A stretch of 64,000 nt of DNA from Calliopsis andreniformis (taxonomy: Eukaryota > Arthropoda > Insecta > Hymenoptera > Andrenidae): the NCBI RefSeq assembly GCF_051401765.1, contig NW_027480449.1, positions 4,464,001 through 4,528,000 of the forward strand, written 5' to 3'. Below, in pieces: positions 1-12,830 of the stretch. The notes below the pieces were generated by a model. The model saw only the letters and a list, made by a program, of their open reading frames with translations, was not told the origin of the DNA and searched no databases. The first letter of the stretch is position 1, and every line of letters starts with the position of its first letter. The translations under genes and the position numbers were made by a program.

Positions 1-3000
1 AGGATTGAAGATTGGATATTGATGATCGAAGATTGAGGATTGAGGATTGAGGGTTTTGTATTGAGGAGAAGGACTGAGGGTTGGGTATTGATGTCTGAGG
101 TCTGAGGATTGAGAAATGAGGATTGAGGATTGAGGACTGAAGATTGAGGATTGGGTATTGAGGATTGAAGAATGAGGATTGAGGATTGAGGATTGGGGAT
201 TGAGGATTGAGGATTGAGGATTGAGGATTCAGGATTGACGATTGAAGATTGAGGATTGGGGACTGAGAGTTGATGGTTGAGTGATGAGAATTGATGTTTG
301 TGGATAGAGATATGAAGATTGCAGATTGAGTATTGCGTTTGGAAAACTCTGAACTGAGGATACTCTAGTGAGGATTGAGGATTGACAACTGATTGTTGAG
401 GACTGAGTGCTGAAGATTGAGGATTCAGGATTGAGGATTCAGGACTGTGTTTTGAGGACTGTGGATTGAGGATTGAGGATTGGGGATTGAGGATTGAGGA
501 TCGAGGATTGAAGATTGAAGATTGGGTATTGAGGATTGAACATTGAGTATTGAGGATTGAGGATTGAGGATTGAGGATTGAGGATTGAAGATTGAATAAT
601 GATGATTGAAGGTTGAGGATTGAGGATTGAGGGTTGTGGATTCAGGACGAGGACTGAGGGTTGAGTATTGATGTTTGAGGTCTGAGGATTGAGGATAGAG
701 GATTGAGAATTGAGGATTGAGGATTGAGGATTGAAGATTGAATATTGATGATTGAAGATTGATGATTGTGGATTGAGAGTTGTGAATTGAGAACGAGGAC
801 TGAGGGTTGAGTATTGATGTCTGAGGATTGAGGATTGAGGATTGAGGATTGAGGATCGAGGATTGAGGACTGAGGATTGAAGATTGAGGATTGAGGATTG
901 AGGATTAAAGATTGAGCATTGAGGATTGAAGATTGAGGATTGATGATTGAGGATTGAGGATTGAGGATTGAGGATTGAGGACTGAATATTGAAGATTGAG
1001 GATTGATGATTGAGGATTGAGTATTGAGGATTGAGGATTGAGTATTGGGGATTGCGGATTGAACATTGAGGATTGAGGATTGAGGATTGAGGATTGAGGA
1101 TTGTGGATTGAGAATTGAGGGTTGAGTATTGAAGATTGAGGATTGGGGATTGAGGATTGAGGATCGAGGATTGAGGATTGAGGATTGACGATTGAAGATT
1201 GAGGATTGGGGACTGAGAGTTGATGTTTGAGTGATGAGAATTGATGTTTGTAGATAGAGATATGAAGATTGCAGATTGAGTATTGCGTATGGAAAACTCT
1301 GAACTGAGGATACTCTAGTGAGGATTGAGGATTGACAACTGATTGTTGAGGACTGAGGGCTGAAGATTGAGGATTCAGGATTGAGGATTCAGGACTGTGG
1401 TTTGAGGACTTTGGATTGAGGATTGGGGATTGGGGATTGAGGATTGAGGATCGAGGATTGAAGATTGAAGATTGGGTATTGAGGATTGAACATTGAGGAT
1501 TGAGGATTGAGGATTGAGGATTGAGGATTGAGGATTGAAGAATGAATATTGATGATTGAAGGTTGAGGATTGAGGATTGACGGTTGTGGATTCAGGACGA
1601 GGACTGAGGGTTGAGTATTGATGTTTGAGGTCTGAGGATTGTGGATAGAGGATTGAGAATTGAGGATTGAGGATTGAGGATTGAGGATTGAGGATTGAGG
1701 ACTCAGGACTGAGCATTGAGGATTGAGAATTGAGGATTGAGGATTGAGGAATGAAGATTGAGGATAGGGTATTGAGGATTGAGGATTGAGGATTGAGGAT
1801 TGAGGATTGAGGACTGAGGATTGAAGATTGACGATTGAGGATTGAGGATTAAAGGTTGAGCATTGAGGATTGAAGATTGAGGATTGATGATTGAGGATTG
1901 AGGATTGAGGATTGAGGATTGAGGACTGAATATTGAAGATTGAGGATTGATGATTGAGGATTGATTATTGAGGATTGAGGATTGAGTATTGGGGATTGCG
2001 GATTGAACATTGAGGATTGAGGATTGAGGATTGAGGATTGAGGATTGTGGATTGAGGATTGAGGATTGAGTATTGAAGATTGAGGATTGGGGATTGAGGA
2101 TTGAGGATTGAGGATTGAGGATTGAGGATTGACGATTGAAGATTGAGGATTGGGGACTGAGAGTTGATGGTTGAGTGATGAGAATTGATGTTTGTTGATA
2201 GAGATATGAAGATTGCAGATTGAGTATTGCGTATGGAAAACTCTGAACTGAGGATACTCTAGTGAGGATTGAGGATTGACAACTGATTGTTGAGGACTGA
2301 GTGCTGAAGATTGAGGATTCAGGATTGAGGATTCAGGACTGTGTTTTGAGGACTGTGGATTGAGGATTTAGGATTGGGGATTGAGGATTGAGGATCGAGG
2401 ATTGAAGATTGAAGATTGGGTATTGAGGATTGAACATTGAGGATTGAGGATTGAGGATTGAGGATTGAGGATTGAGGATTGAAGATTGATTAATGGTGAT
2501 TGAAGGTTGAGGATTGGGGATTGAGGGATGTGGATTGGGGACCAGGACTGACGGTTGAATATTGACGTTTGAGGTCTGAGGATTGAGGATTGAGGATTGA
2601 GAATTGAGGATTGAGGATTGATGATTGAGGATTGAGTATTGAGGATTGAGGATTGAGTATTGGGGATTGCGGATTGAACATTGAGGATTGAGGATTGAGG
2701 ATTGAGGATTGAGGATTGAGGATTGTGGATCGAGGATTGAGGATTGAGTATTGAAGATTGAGGATTGGGGATTGAGGATTGAGGATTGAGGATTGAGGAT
2801 TGAGGATTGACGATTGAAGATTGAGGATTGGGGACTGAGAGTTGATGGTTGAGTGATGAGAATTGATATTTGTGGATAGAGATATGAAGATTGCAGATTG
2901 AGTATTGCGTTTGGAAAATTCTGAACTGAGGATACTCTAGTGAGGATTGAGGATTGACAACTGATTGTTGAGGACTGAGTGCTGAAGATTGAGGATTGAG

Positions 3001-4540
3001 GATTGAGGATTGAGGATTGAGGGTTGAGGACTGAGGATTGAAGATTGAGGATTGAGGATTGAGGATTAAAGTTTGAGCATTGAGGATTGAATGTTGAGGA
3101 TTGATGATTGAGGATTGAGGATTGAGGATTGAGGATTGAGGACTGAATATTGAAGATTGAGGATTGATGATTGAGGATTGAGTATTGAGGATTGAGGATT
3201 GAGTATTGGGGATTGCGGATTGAACATTGAGGATTGAGGATTGAGGATTGAGGATTGAGGATTGTGGATTGAGGATTGAGGGTTGAGTATTGAAGATTGA
3301 GGATTGGGGATTGAGGATTGAGGATTGAGGATTGAGGATTGAGTATTGACGATTGAAGATTGAGGATTGGGGACTGAGAGTTGATGGTTGAGTGATGAGA
3401 ATTGATGTTTGTGGATAGAGATATGAAGACTGCAGATTGAGTATTATGTATGGAAAACTCTGAACTGAGGATACTCTAGTGAGGATTGAGGATTGACAAC
3501 TGATTGTTGAGGACTGAGGGCTGAAGATTGAGGATTCAGGATTGAGGATTCAGGACTGTGGTTTGAGGACTGTGGATTGAGGATTGGGGATTGGGGATTG
3601 AGGATTGAGGATCGAGGATTGAAGATTGAAGGTTGGGTATTGAGGATTGAACATTGAGGATTGAGGATTGAGGATTGAGGATTGAGGATTGAGGATTGAA
3701 GAATGAATATTGATGATTGAAGGTTGAGGATTGAGGATTGAGGGTTGTGGATTCAGGACGAGGACTGAGGGTTGAGTATTGATGTTTGAGGTCTGAGGAT
3801 TGAGGATAGAGGATTGAGAATTGAGGATTGAGGATTGAGGATTGAGGATTGAGTATTGAAGATTGAGGATTGGGGATGGAGGATTGAGGATTGAGGATTG
3901 AGGATTGAGGATTGACGATTGAAGATTGAGGATTGGGGACTGAGAGTTGATGGTTGAGTGATGAGAATTGATGTTTGTGGATAGAGATATGAAGATTGCA
4001 GATTGAGTATTGCGTATGGAAAACTCTGAACTGAGGATACTCTAGTGAGGATTGAGGATTGACAACTGATTGTTGAGGACTGAGTGCTGAAGATTTAGGA
4101 TTCAGGATTGAGGATTCAGGACTGTGTTTTGAGGACTGTGGATTGAGGATTGAGGATTGGGGATTGAGGATTGAGGATCGAGGATTGAAGATTGAAGATT
4201 GGGTATTGAGGATTGAACATTGAGGATAGAGGATTGAGGATTGAGGATTGAGGATTGAGGATTGAAGATTGATTAATGATGATTGAAGGTTGAGGATTGA
4301 GGATTGAGGGTTGTGGATTCAGGACGAGGACTGAGGGTTGAGTATTGATGTCTGAGGTCTGAGGATTGAGGATAGAGGATTGAGAATTGAGGATTGAGGA
4401 TTGAGGATTGAAGATTGAATATTGATGATTGAAGATTGATGATTGAGGATTGAGAGTTGTGGATTGAGTACGAGGACTGAGGGTTGAGTATTGATGTCTG
4501 AGGTCTGAGGATTGAGGATTGAGGATTGAGAATTGAGGAT
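1..4540 (+). repeat. Higher-order block A, copy 1 (period about 5.8 kb)
   Basis: Carries seven alpha-type anchors, with the ACAACTGATT landmark at 385, 1335, 2279, 2957, 3496, 4062 and 4711 (the last just beyond the block). Positions 1-3540 recur at 5879-9335. The offset is +5878 up to about 590, +5691 from about 850 to 1680, then +5795. Relative to copy 2, this copy has 187 extra bases between about 590 and 850 and lacks 104 bases near 1685. Positions 4025-4535 recur at 9255-9765 (offset +5229). Confidence 0.85.
261..442 (+). repeat. M1 anchor, alpha type (reference copy)
   Basis: The centre reads GGAAAACTCTGAACTGAGG and then GATACTCTAGTGAGG, the stretch least like the core unit in the whole window. 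It still splits into 7-mers without remainder. The alpha type occurs only left of 29.7 kb (20 full copies). Confidence 0.88.
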
Positions 4541-5152
4541 TGAGGATTGAGGATTGAGGATTGACGATTGAAGATTGAGGACTGGGGACTGAGAGTTGAT
4601 GGTTGAGTGATGAGAATTGATGTTTGTGGATAGAGATATGAAGATTGCAGATTGAGTATTCCGTATGGAAAACTCTGACCTGAGGATACTCTAGTGAGGA
4701 TTGAGGATTGACAACTGATTGTTGAGGACTGAGTGCTGAAGATTGAGGATTCAGGATTGAGGATTCAGGACTGTGTTTTGAGGACTGTGGATTGAGGATT
4801 GAGGATTGGGGATTGAGGATTGAGGATCGAGGATTGAAGATTGAAGATTGGGTATTGAGGATTGAACATTGAGGATAGAGGATTGAGGATTGAGGATTGA
4901 GGATTGAGGATTGAAGATTGATTAATGATGATTGAAGGTTGAGGATTGAGGATTGAGGGTTGTGGATTCAGGACGAGGACTGAGGGTTGAGTATTGATGT
5001 TTGAGGTCGGAGGATTGAGGATAGAGGATTGAGAATTGAGGATTGAGGATTGAGGATTGAAGATTGAGGATTGGGTATTGAGGATTGAAGAATGAGGACT
5101 GAGGATTGAGGATTGAGGATTGAGGATTGAAGATTGAGTATTGAGGATTGAA

Positions 5153-5242
5153 GATTGAGGATTGAGGATTGAGGATTGAGGATTGAGGATTGAGGATTGA
5201 GGATTGAGGATTGAGGATTGAGGATTGAGGATTGAGGATTGA
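5153..5242 (+). repeat. Longest perfect heptamer run
   Basis: About 12.9 uninterrupted copies of GAGGATT. A second run of 77 bp lies at 5265-5341. Elsewhere perfect runs rarely exceed nine units. Confidence 0.8.
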
Positions 5243-5780
5243 AGATTGAGTATTGAGCATTGAAGATTGAGGATTGAGGATTGAGGATTGAGGATTGAGG
5301 ATTGAGGATTGAGGATTGAGGATTGAGGATTGAGGATTGAGTATTGAGGATTGAAGATTGAGTATTGAGGATTGAAGATTGAGGATTGAGGATTGAGGAT
5401 TGAGGATTGAGGATTGAGGATTGAGGATTGAGGATTGAGGTTTGAAGGTTGAAGATTGAGGATTGAGGATTAAAGGTTGAGCATTGAGGATTGAAGGTTG
5501 AGGATTGATGATTGAGGATTGAGGATTGAGGATTGAGGATTGAGGATTGAGTACTGAAGATTGAGGATTGATGATTGAGGATGGAGGATTGGGGATTGAG
5601 GATTGAGTATTGGGTATTGAGGATTGAAGATTGAGGATTTGTTGTTGAGGATTGAAGAATGAGGATTGAGGATTGAGGATTGAGGATTGAGGATTGCAGG
5701 TTGAGTATTGAGGATTGAAGATTGAGGATTGAGGGTTGGGGATTGAGGATTGAGGATTGAGGATTGAGGATTGAGGTTTG

Positions 5781-5838
5781 ACAACTGATTGTTGAGGACT
5801 GAGGGCTGAAGATTGAGGATTCAGGATTGAGGATTCAG
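5781..5838 (+). repeat. Half-anchor (right part of M1 only)
   Basis: ACAACTGATT to GATTCAG is present, but the upstream ~124 bp of M1 is replaced by ordinary heptamers. It is followed by GAATTGAGGTTTGAGG and then GATGATCGAAG, as in the other half-anchors. Confidence 0.8.
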
Positions 5839-5878
5839 AATTGAGGTTTGAGGACTGAGGATTGAGGATTGAGGATTG

Positions 5879-8800
5879 AGGATTGAAGATTGGATATTGA
5901 TGATCGAAGATTGAGGATTGAGGATTGAGGGTTTTCTATTGAGGAGAAGGACTGAGGGTTGGGTATTGATGTCTGAGGTCTGAGGATTGAGAAATGAGGA
6001 TTGAGGATTGAGGACTGAAGATTGAGGATTGGGTATTGAGGATTGAAGAATGAGGATTGAGGATTGAGGATTGGGGATTGAGGATTGAGGATTGAGGATT
6101 GAGGATTCAGGATTGACGATTGAAGATTGAGGATTGGGGACTGAGAGTTGATGGTTGAGTGATGAGAATTGATGTTTGTGGATAGAGATATGAAGATTGC
6201 AGATTGAGTATTGCGTTTGGAAAACTCTGAACTGAGGATACTCTAGTGAGGATTGAGGATTGACAACTGATTGTTGAGGACTGAGTGCTGCAGATTGAGG
6301 ATTCAGGATTGAGGATTCAGGACTGTGTTTTGAGGACTGTGGATTGAGGATTGAGGATTGGGGATTGAGGATTGAGGATCGAGGATTGAAGATTGAAGAT
6401 TGGGTATTGAGGATTGAACATTGAGTATTGAGGATTGAGGATTGAGGATTGAGGATTGAGGATTGAAGATTGAGTATTGAGGATTGAAGATTGAGGATTG
6501 AGGATTGAGGATTGAGGATTGAGGATTGAGGATTGAGGATTGAGGATCGAGGATTGAGGACTGAGGATTGAAGATTGAGGATTGAGGATTGAGGATTAAA
6601 GATTGAGCATTGAGGATTGAAGATTGAGGATTGATGATTGAGGATTGAGGATTGAGGATTGAGGATTGAGGACTGAATATTGAAGATTGAGGATTGATGA
6701 TTGAGGATTGAGTATTGAGGATTGAGGATTGAGTATTGGGGATTGCGGATTGAACATTGAGGATTGAGGATTGAGGATTGAGGATTGAGGATTGTGGATT
6801 GAGGATTGAGGGTTGAGTATTGAAGATTGAGGATTGGGGATTGAGGATTGAGGATCGAGGATTGAGGATTGAGGATTGACGATTGAAGATTGAGGATTGG
6901 GGACTGAGAGTTGATGTTTGAGTGATGAGAATTGATGTTTGTAGATAGAGATATGAAGATTGCAGATTGAGTATTGCGTATGGAAAACTCTGAACTGAGG
7001 ATACTCTAGTGAGGATTGAGGATTGACAACTGATTGTTGAGGACTGAGGGCTGAAGATTGAGGATTCAGGATTGAGGATTCAGGACTGTGGTTTGAGGAC
7101 TTTGGATTGAGGATTGGGGATTGGGGATTGAGGATTGAGGATCGAGGATTGAAGATTGAAGATTGGGTATTGAGGATTGAACATTGAGGATTGAGGATTG
7201 AGGATTGAGGATTGAGGATTGAGGATTGAAGAATGAATATTGATGATTGAAGGTTGAGGATTGAGGATTGACGGTTGTGGATTCAGGACGAGGACTGAGG
7301 GTTGAGTATTGATGTTTGAGGTCTGAGGATTGTGGATAGAGGATTGAGAATTGAGGATTGAGGATTGAGGATTGAGGATTGAGGATTGAGGATTGAGGAT
7401 TGAAGATTGAATATTGATGATTGAAGGTTGAGGATTGAGGATTGAGGATTGAGGATTGAGGATGAGGGCTGAGGGTTGAAGATTCAGGTTTGAGGACTCA
7501 GGACTGAGCATTGAGGATTGAGAATTGAGGATTGAGGATTGAGGAATGAAGATTGAGGATAGGGTATTGAGGATTGAGGATTGAGGATTGAGGATTGAGG
7601 ATTGAGGACTGAGGATTGAAGATTGACGATTGAGGATTGAGGATTAAAGGTTGAGCATTGAGGATTGAAGATTGAGGATTGATGATTGAGGATTGAGGAT
7701 TGAGGATTGAGGATTGAGGACTGAATATTGAAGATTGAGGATTGATGATTGAGGATTGATTATTGAGGATTGAGGATTGAGTATTGGGGATTGCGGATTG
7801 AACATTGAGGATTGAGGATTGAGGATTGAGGATTGAGGATTGTGGATTGAGGATTGAGGATTGAGTATTGAAGATTGAGGATTGGGGATTGAGGATTGAG
7901 GATTGAGGATTGAGGATTGAGGATTGACGATTGAAGATTGAGGATTGGGGACTGAGAGTTGATGGTTGAGTGATGAGAATTGATGTTTGTTGATAGAGAT
8001 ATGAAGATTGCAGATTGAGTATTGCGTATGGAAAACTCTGAACTGAGGATACTCTAGTGAGGATTGAGGATTGACAACTGATTGTTGAGGACTGAGTGCT
8101 GAAGATTGAGGATTCAGGATTGAGGATTCAGGACTGTGTTTTGAGGACTGTGGATTGAGGATTTAGGATTGGGGATTGAGGATTGAGGATCGAGGATTGA
8201 AGATTGAAGATTGGGTATTGAGGGTTGAACATTGAGGATTGAGGATTGAGGATTGAGGATTGAGGATTGAGGATTGAAGATTGATTAATGGTGATTGAAG
8301 GTTGAGGATTGGGGATTGAGGGATGTGGATTGGGGACCAGGACTGACGGTTGAATATTGACGTTTGAGGTCTGAGGATTGAGGATTGAGGATTGAGAATT
8401 GAGGATTGAGGATTGATGATTGAGGATTGAGTATTGAGGATTGAGGATTGAGTATTGGGGATTGCGGATTGAACATTGAGGATTGAGGATTGAGGATTGA
8501 GGATTGAGGATTGAGGATTGTGGATTGAGGATTGAGGATTGAGTATTGAAGATTGAGGATTGGGGATTGAGGATTGAGGATTGAGGATTGAGGATTGAGG
8601 ATTGACGATTGAAGATTGAGGATTGGGGACTGAGAGTTGATGGTTGAGTGATGAGAATTGATATTTGTGGATAGAGATATGAAGATTGCAGATTGAGTAT
8701 TGCGTTTGGAAAATTCTGAACTGAGGATACTCTAGTGAGGATTGAGGATTGACAACTGATTGTTGAGGACTGAGTGCTGAAGATTGAGGATTGAGGATTG

Positions 8801-9770
8801 AGGATTGAGGATTGAGGGTTGAGGACTGAGGATTGAAGATTGAGGATTGAGGATTGAGGATTAAAGTTTGAGCATTGAGGATTGAATGTTGAGGATTGAT
8901 GATTGAGGATTGAGGATTGAGGATTGAGGATTGAGGACTGAATATTGAAGATTGAGGATTGATGATTGAGGATTGAGTATTGAGGATTGAGGATTGAGTA
9001 TTGGGGATTGCGGATTGAACATTGAGGATTGAGGATTGAGGATTGAGGATTGAGGATTGTGGATTGAGGATTGAGGGTTGAGTATTGAAGATTGAGGATT
9101 GGGGATTGAGGATTGAGGATTGAGGATTGAGGATTGAGTATTGACGATTGAAGATTGAGGATTGGGGACTGAGAGTTGATGGTTGAGTGATGAGAATTGA
9201 TGTTTGTGGATAGAGATATGAAGACTGCAGATTGAGTATTATGTATGGAAAACTCTGAACTAAGGATACTCTAGTGAGGATTGAGGATTGACAACTGATT
9301 GTTGAGGACTGAGGGCTGAAGATTGAGGATTCAGGATTGAGGATTCAGGACTGTGTTTTGAGGACTGTGGATTGAGGATTGAGGATTGGGGATTGAGGAT
9401 TGAGGATCGAGGATTGAAGATTGAAGATTGGGTATTGAGGATTGAACATTGAGGATTGAGGATTGAGGATTGAGGATTGAGGATTGAGGATTGAAGATTG
9501 ATTAATGATGATTGAAGGTTGAGGATTGAGGATTGAGGGTTGTGGATTCAGGACGAGGACTGAGGGTTGAGTATTGATGTTTGAGGTCTGAGGATTGAGG
9601 ATAGAGGATTGAGAACTGAGGATTGAGGATTGAGGATTGAAGATTGAATATTGATGATTGAAGATTGATGATTGAGTATTGAGAGTTGTGGATTGAGGAC
9701 GAGGACTGAGGGTTGAGTATTGATGTCTGAGGTCTGAGGATTGAGGATTGAGGATTGAGAATTGAGGATT
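5879..9770 (+). repeat. Higher-order block A, copy 2
   Basis: Anchors at 6263, 7026, 8074, 8752 and 9291 correspond to 385, 1335, 2279, 2957 and 3496 of copy 1. Up to about 9335 it follows copy 1. It then continues with sequence matching 4062 onward, skipping 566 bp. The switch lies inside an anchor, as expected from unequal crossing over between neighbouring anchors. The last ~640 bp overlap the first 3.7-kb unit of block B. Confidence 0.82.
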
Positions 9771-12700
9771 GAGCATTGAGGACTGAAGATTGGGGATTGG
9801 GTATTGAGGATTGAGGAATGAGGATTGAGGATTGAGGATTGAGTATTGAGGATTGAAGATTGAGTATTGAGGATTGAAGATTGAGGAATGAGGACTGGGG
9901 ATTGAGGATTGAGGATTGAGGATTGAGGATTGAGGATTGATGATTGAAGATTGAGTATTGTGTATTGAAGATTGAGGATTGTGGATTGAGGATTGAGGAT
10001 TGAGTATTGAAGATTGAGGATTGGGGATTGAGGATTGACGATTGAGGATTGAGTATTGAGGATTGAGAATTGAGGATTGAGGATTGAAGATTGAGTATTG
10101 TGGATTGAAGATTGAGGATTGAGGATTGAGGATTGAGGATTGAGGATTGAGGATTGAGGATTGATGTTTGAGGTCTGAGGATTGAGGATAGAGGATTGAG
10201 AATTGAGGATTGAAGATTGAGGATTGAGGATTGAGGGTTGAGGATTCAGGATTGAGGATTCAGAATTGAGGATTCAGGATTGTGGTTCGATGACAGAGGA
10301 TTGAGGCTTGAGGATTGAGTATTGAGGATTGAGGATTGAGGATTGAGGATTGAGGATTTAAGATTGAGGATTGGGTATTGAGGATTGAACATTGAGGATT
10401 GAGGATTGAGGATTGAGGATTGAGGACTGAAGATTGAATATTGATGATTGAAGATTGAGGATTGGGGATTGAGGGATGTGGATTGGGGACCAGGACTGAG
10501 GGTTGAATATTGACGTTTGAGGTCTGAGGATTGAGGATTGAGGATTGAGAATTGAGGATTGAGGATTGAGGATTGAAGATTGAGGATTGGGTATTGAGGA
10601 TTGAAGAATGAGGATTGAGGATTGAGGATTTAGGCCTGAGGATTGAGAATTGAGAACTGAGGATGAGGACTGAGGGCTGAGGGTTGAGGTTTGAGGAATG
10701 AGGATTGGGGGTTGAGGATTGAAGATTGAGGATTGAGGATTGAGGATTGAGTACTGAAGATTGAGTATTGATGACTGAGGATTGAGGATTGAGGATTGTG
10801 GATTGAGGGTTGAGGATTGAGGATTGAAGATTGAGTATTGAGGATTGAAGATTGAGGATTGAGTATTGAGTATCGAGGATTGAGAATGAGGGCTGAGGGT
10901 TGAGGATTGAGGTTTGAGGATTGAGGACTGAGGATTGAGGATTGATGATTGAGTATTGAGGATTGAAGATTGAGGATTGAGGATTGAGTTTTGAGGATTG
11001 AGGATTGGGGATTGAGGATTGAAAATTGAGGACTGGGGACTGAGTGTTGAGGGTTGAGTGATGAGAATTGGTGTTTGTGGATAGAGTTTTAAAGATTGCA
11101 GAATGAGTATTGAGTATTGAAAACTGTGCATTGATGATATTCTATTGAGGATTGAGAATTGACAACTGATTGTTGAGGACTGAGGTCTGAAGATTGAGGA
11201 TTCAGGATTGAGGATCCAGGATTGAGGTTTGAGGACTGAGGATTGAGGATAGAGGATTGAGGATTGAGGATTGAGGATTGAGCATTGAGGATTGATTATT
11301 GAAGATTGAGGATTGGGTTTTGCGGATTGAACATTGAGGATTGAGGATTGAGGATTGAGGACTGAAGATTGAGTATTGATGATTGAAGATTGATGATTGA
11401 GGATTGAGGGTTATGGATTGAGGACGAGGACTGAGGGTTGAGTATTGATGTCTGAGGTCTGAGGATTGAGGGTTGAGGATTGAGAATTGAGGATTGAGGA
11501 TTGAGGATTGAAGATTGAGGATTGGGTATTGAGGATTGAAGAATGAGCATTGAGGATTGTGGATTGAGGATTGAGGATTGAAGATTGAGGATTGAGGATT
11601 GAGGTTTGAGAGTTGAAGATTGAGTATTGAGGATTGAAGATTCAGGATTGAGGATTGAGGATTGAGGATTGAGGATTGACGATTGAAGATTGAGGATTGG
11701 GTATTGAGGATTGAAGAATGAGGACTGAGGATTGAGGATTGTGGATTGAGGATTGAAGATTGAGTATTGAGGATTGAAGATTGAGGATTGAGGATTGAGG
11801 ATTGAGGATTGAGGATTGAGGATTGAGGATTGAGGATTGAGGACTGAGGATTGAAGATTGAGGATTGAGGATTGAGGATTAAAGATAGAGCATTGAGGAT
11901 TGAAGTTTGAGGATTGATGATTGAGGATTGAGGATTGAGGATTGAGGATTGAGGACTGAATATTGAAGATTGAGGATTGATGATTGAGGATTGAGTATTG
12001 AGGATTGAGGATTGAGTATTGGGGATTGCGGATTGAACATTGAGGATTGAGGATTGAGGATTGAGGATTGAGGATTGAGGTTTGAGAGTTGAAGATTGAG
12101 TATTGAGGATTGAAGATTCAGGATTGAGGATTGAGGATTGAGCATTGAGGATTGACGATTCAAGATTGAGGATTGGGTATTGAGGATTGAAGAATGAGGA
12201 CTGAGGATTGAGGATTGAGGATTGAGGATTGAAGATTGAGTATTGAGGATTGAAGATTGAGGATTGAGGATTGAGGATTGAGGATTGAGGATTGAGGATT
12301 GAGGATTGAGGACTGAGGACTGAAGATTGAATATTGATGATTGAAGATTGAGGATTGGGGATTGAGGGATGTGGATTGGGGACCAGGACTGAGGGTTGAA
12401 TATTGACGTTTGAGGTCTGAGGATTGAGGATTGAGGATTGAGAATTGAGGATTGAGGATTGAGGATTGAAGATTGAGGATTGGGTATTGAGGATTGAAGA
12501 ATGAGGATTGAGGATTGAGGATTTAGGCCTGAGGATTGAGAATTGAGAACTGAGGATGAGGACTGAGGGCTGAGGGTTGAGGTTTGAGGAATGAGGATTG
12601 GGGGTTGAGGATTGAGGATTGAGTATTGAGGATTGAGGATTGAGTACTGAAGATTGAGTATTGATGACTGAGGATTGAGGGTTGAGGATTGTAGATTGAG

Positions 12701-12830
12701 GGTTGAGTATTGAGGATTGAAGATTGAGTATTGAGGATTGAAGATTGAGGATTGAGTATTGAGTATCGAGGATTGAGAATGAGGGCTGAGGGTTGAGGAT
12801 TGAGGTTTGAGGATTGGGGTTGAGGATTGA
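9131..12830 (+). repeat. Block B, 3,700-bp higher-order unit, copy 1
   Basis: Module order is alpha anchor (9291), M2 (10284), AGGCCT module (10632), beta anchor (11162), AGGCCT module (12525). Every one of these landmarks recurs at exactly +3700. The left edge is set where similarity to 12831 onward stops, near 9130. Differences from copy 2 are scattered single bases. Confidence 0.9.
11038..11219 (+). repeat. M1 anchor, beta type (reference copy)
   Basis: The centre reads GAAAACTGTGCATTGATG and then GATATTCTATTGAGG. Further differences from alpha are GAATTGGTGTTTG and TTTAAAGATTGCAG. There are seven copies: five at 11.2-21.4 kb and two (with GTGAATTG) at 56.3 and 62.8 kb. Confidence 0.85.

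Larger units (their letters stand above)
4541..5878 (+). repeat. Spacer between block A copies, holding the purest heptamer tract
   Basis: About 4565-5050 repeats the anchor-containing segment seen just upstream (anchors at 4062 and 4711). Positions 5153-5242 and 5265-5341 are perfect GAGGATT runs of about 90 and 77 bp, the longest I found. A half-anchor lies at 5781. The segment has no other module and no gene. Confidence 0.8.

Noticed and set aside
261..442. M1 anchor as a transposon insertion or foreign spacer
   Set aside because: It divides into heptamers in register with both flanks, has no terminal inverted repeats or target-site duplication, and grades into the array.
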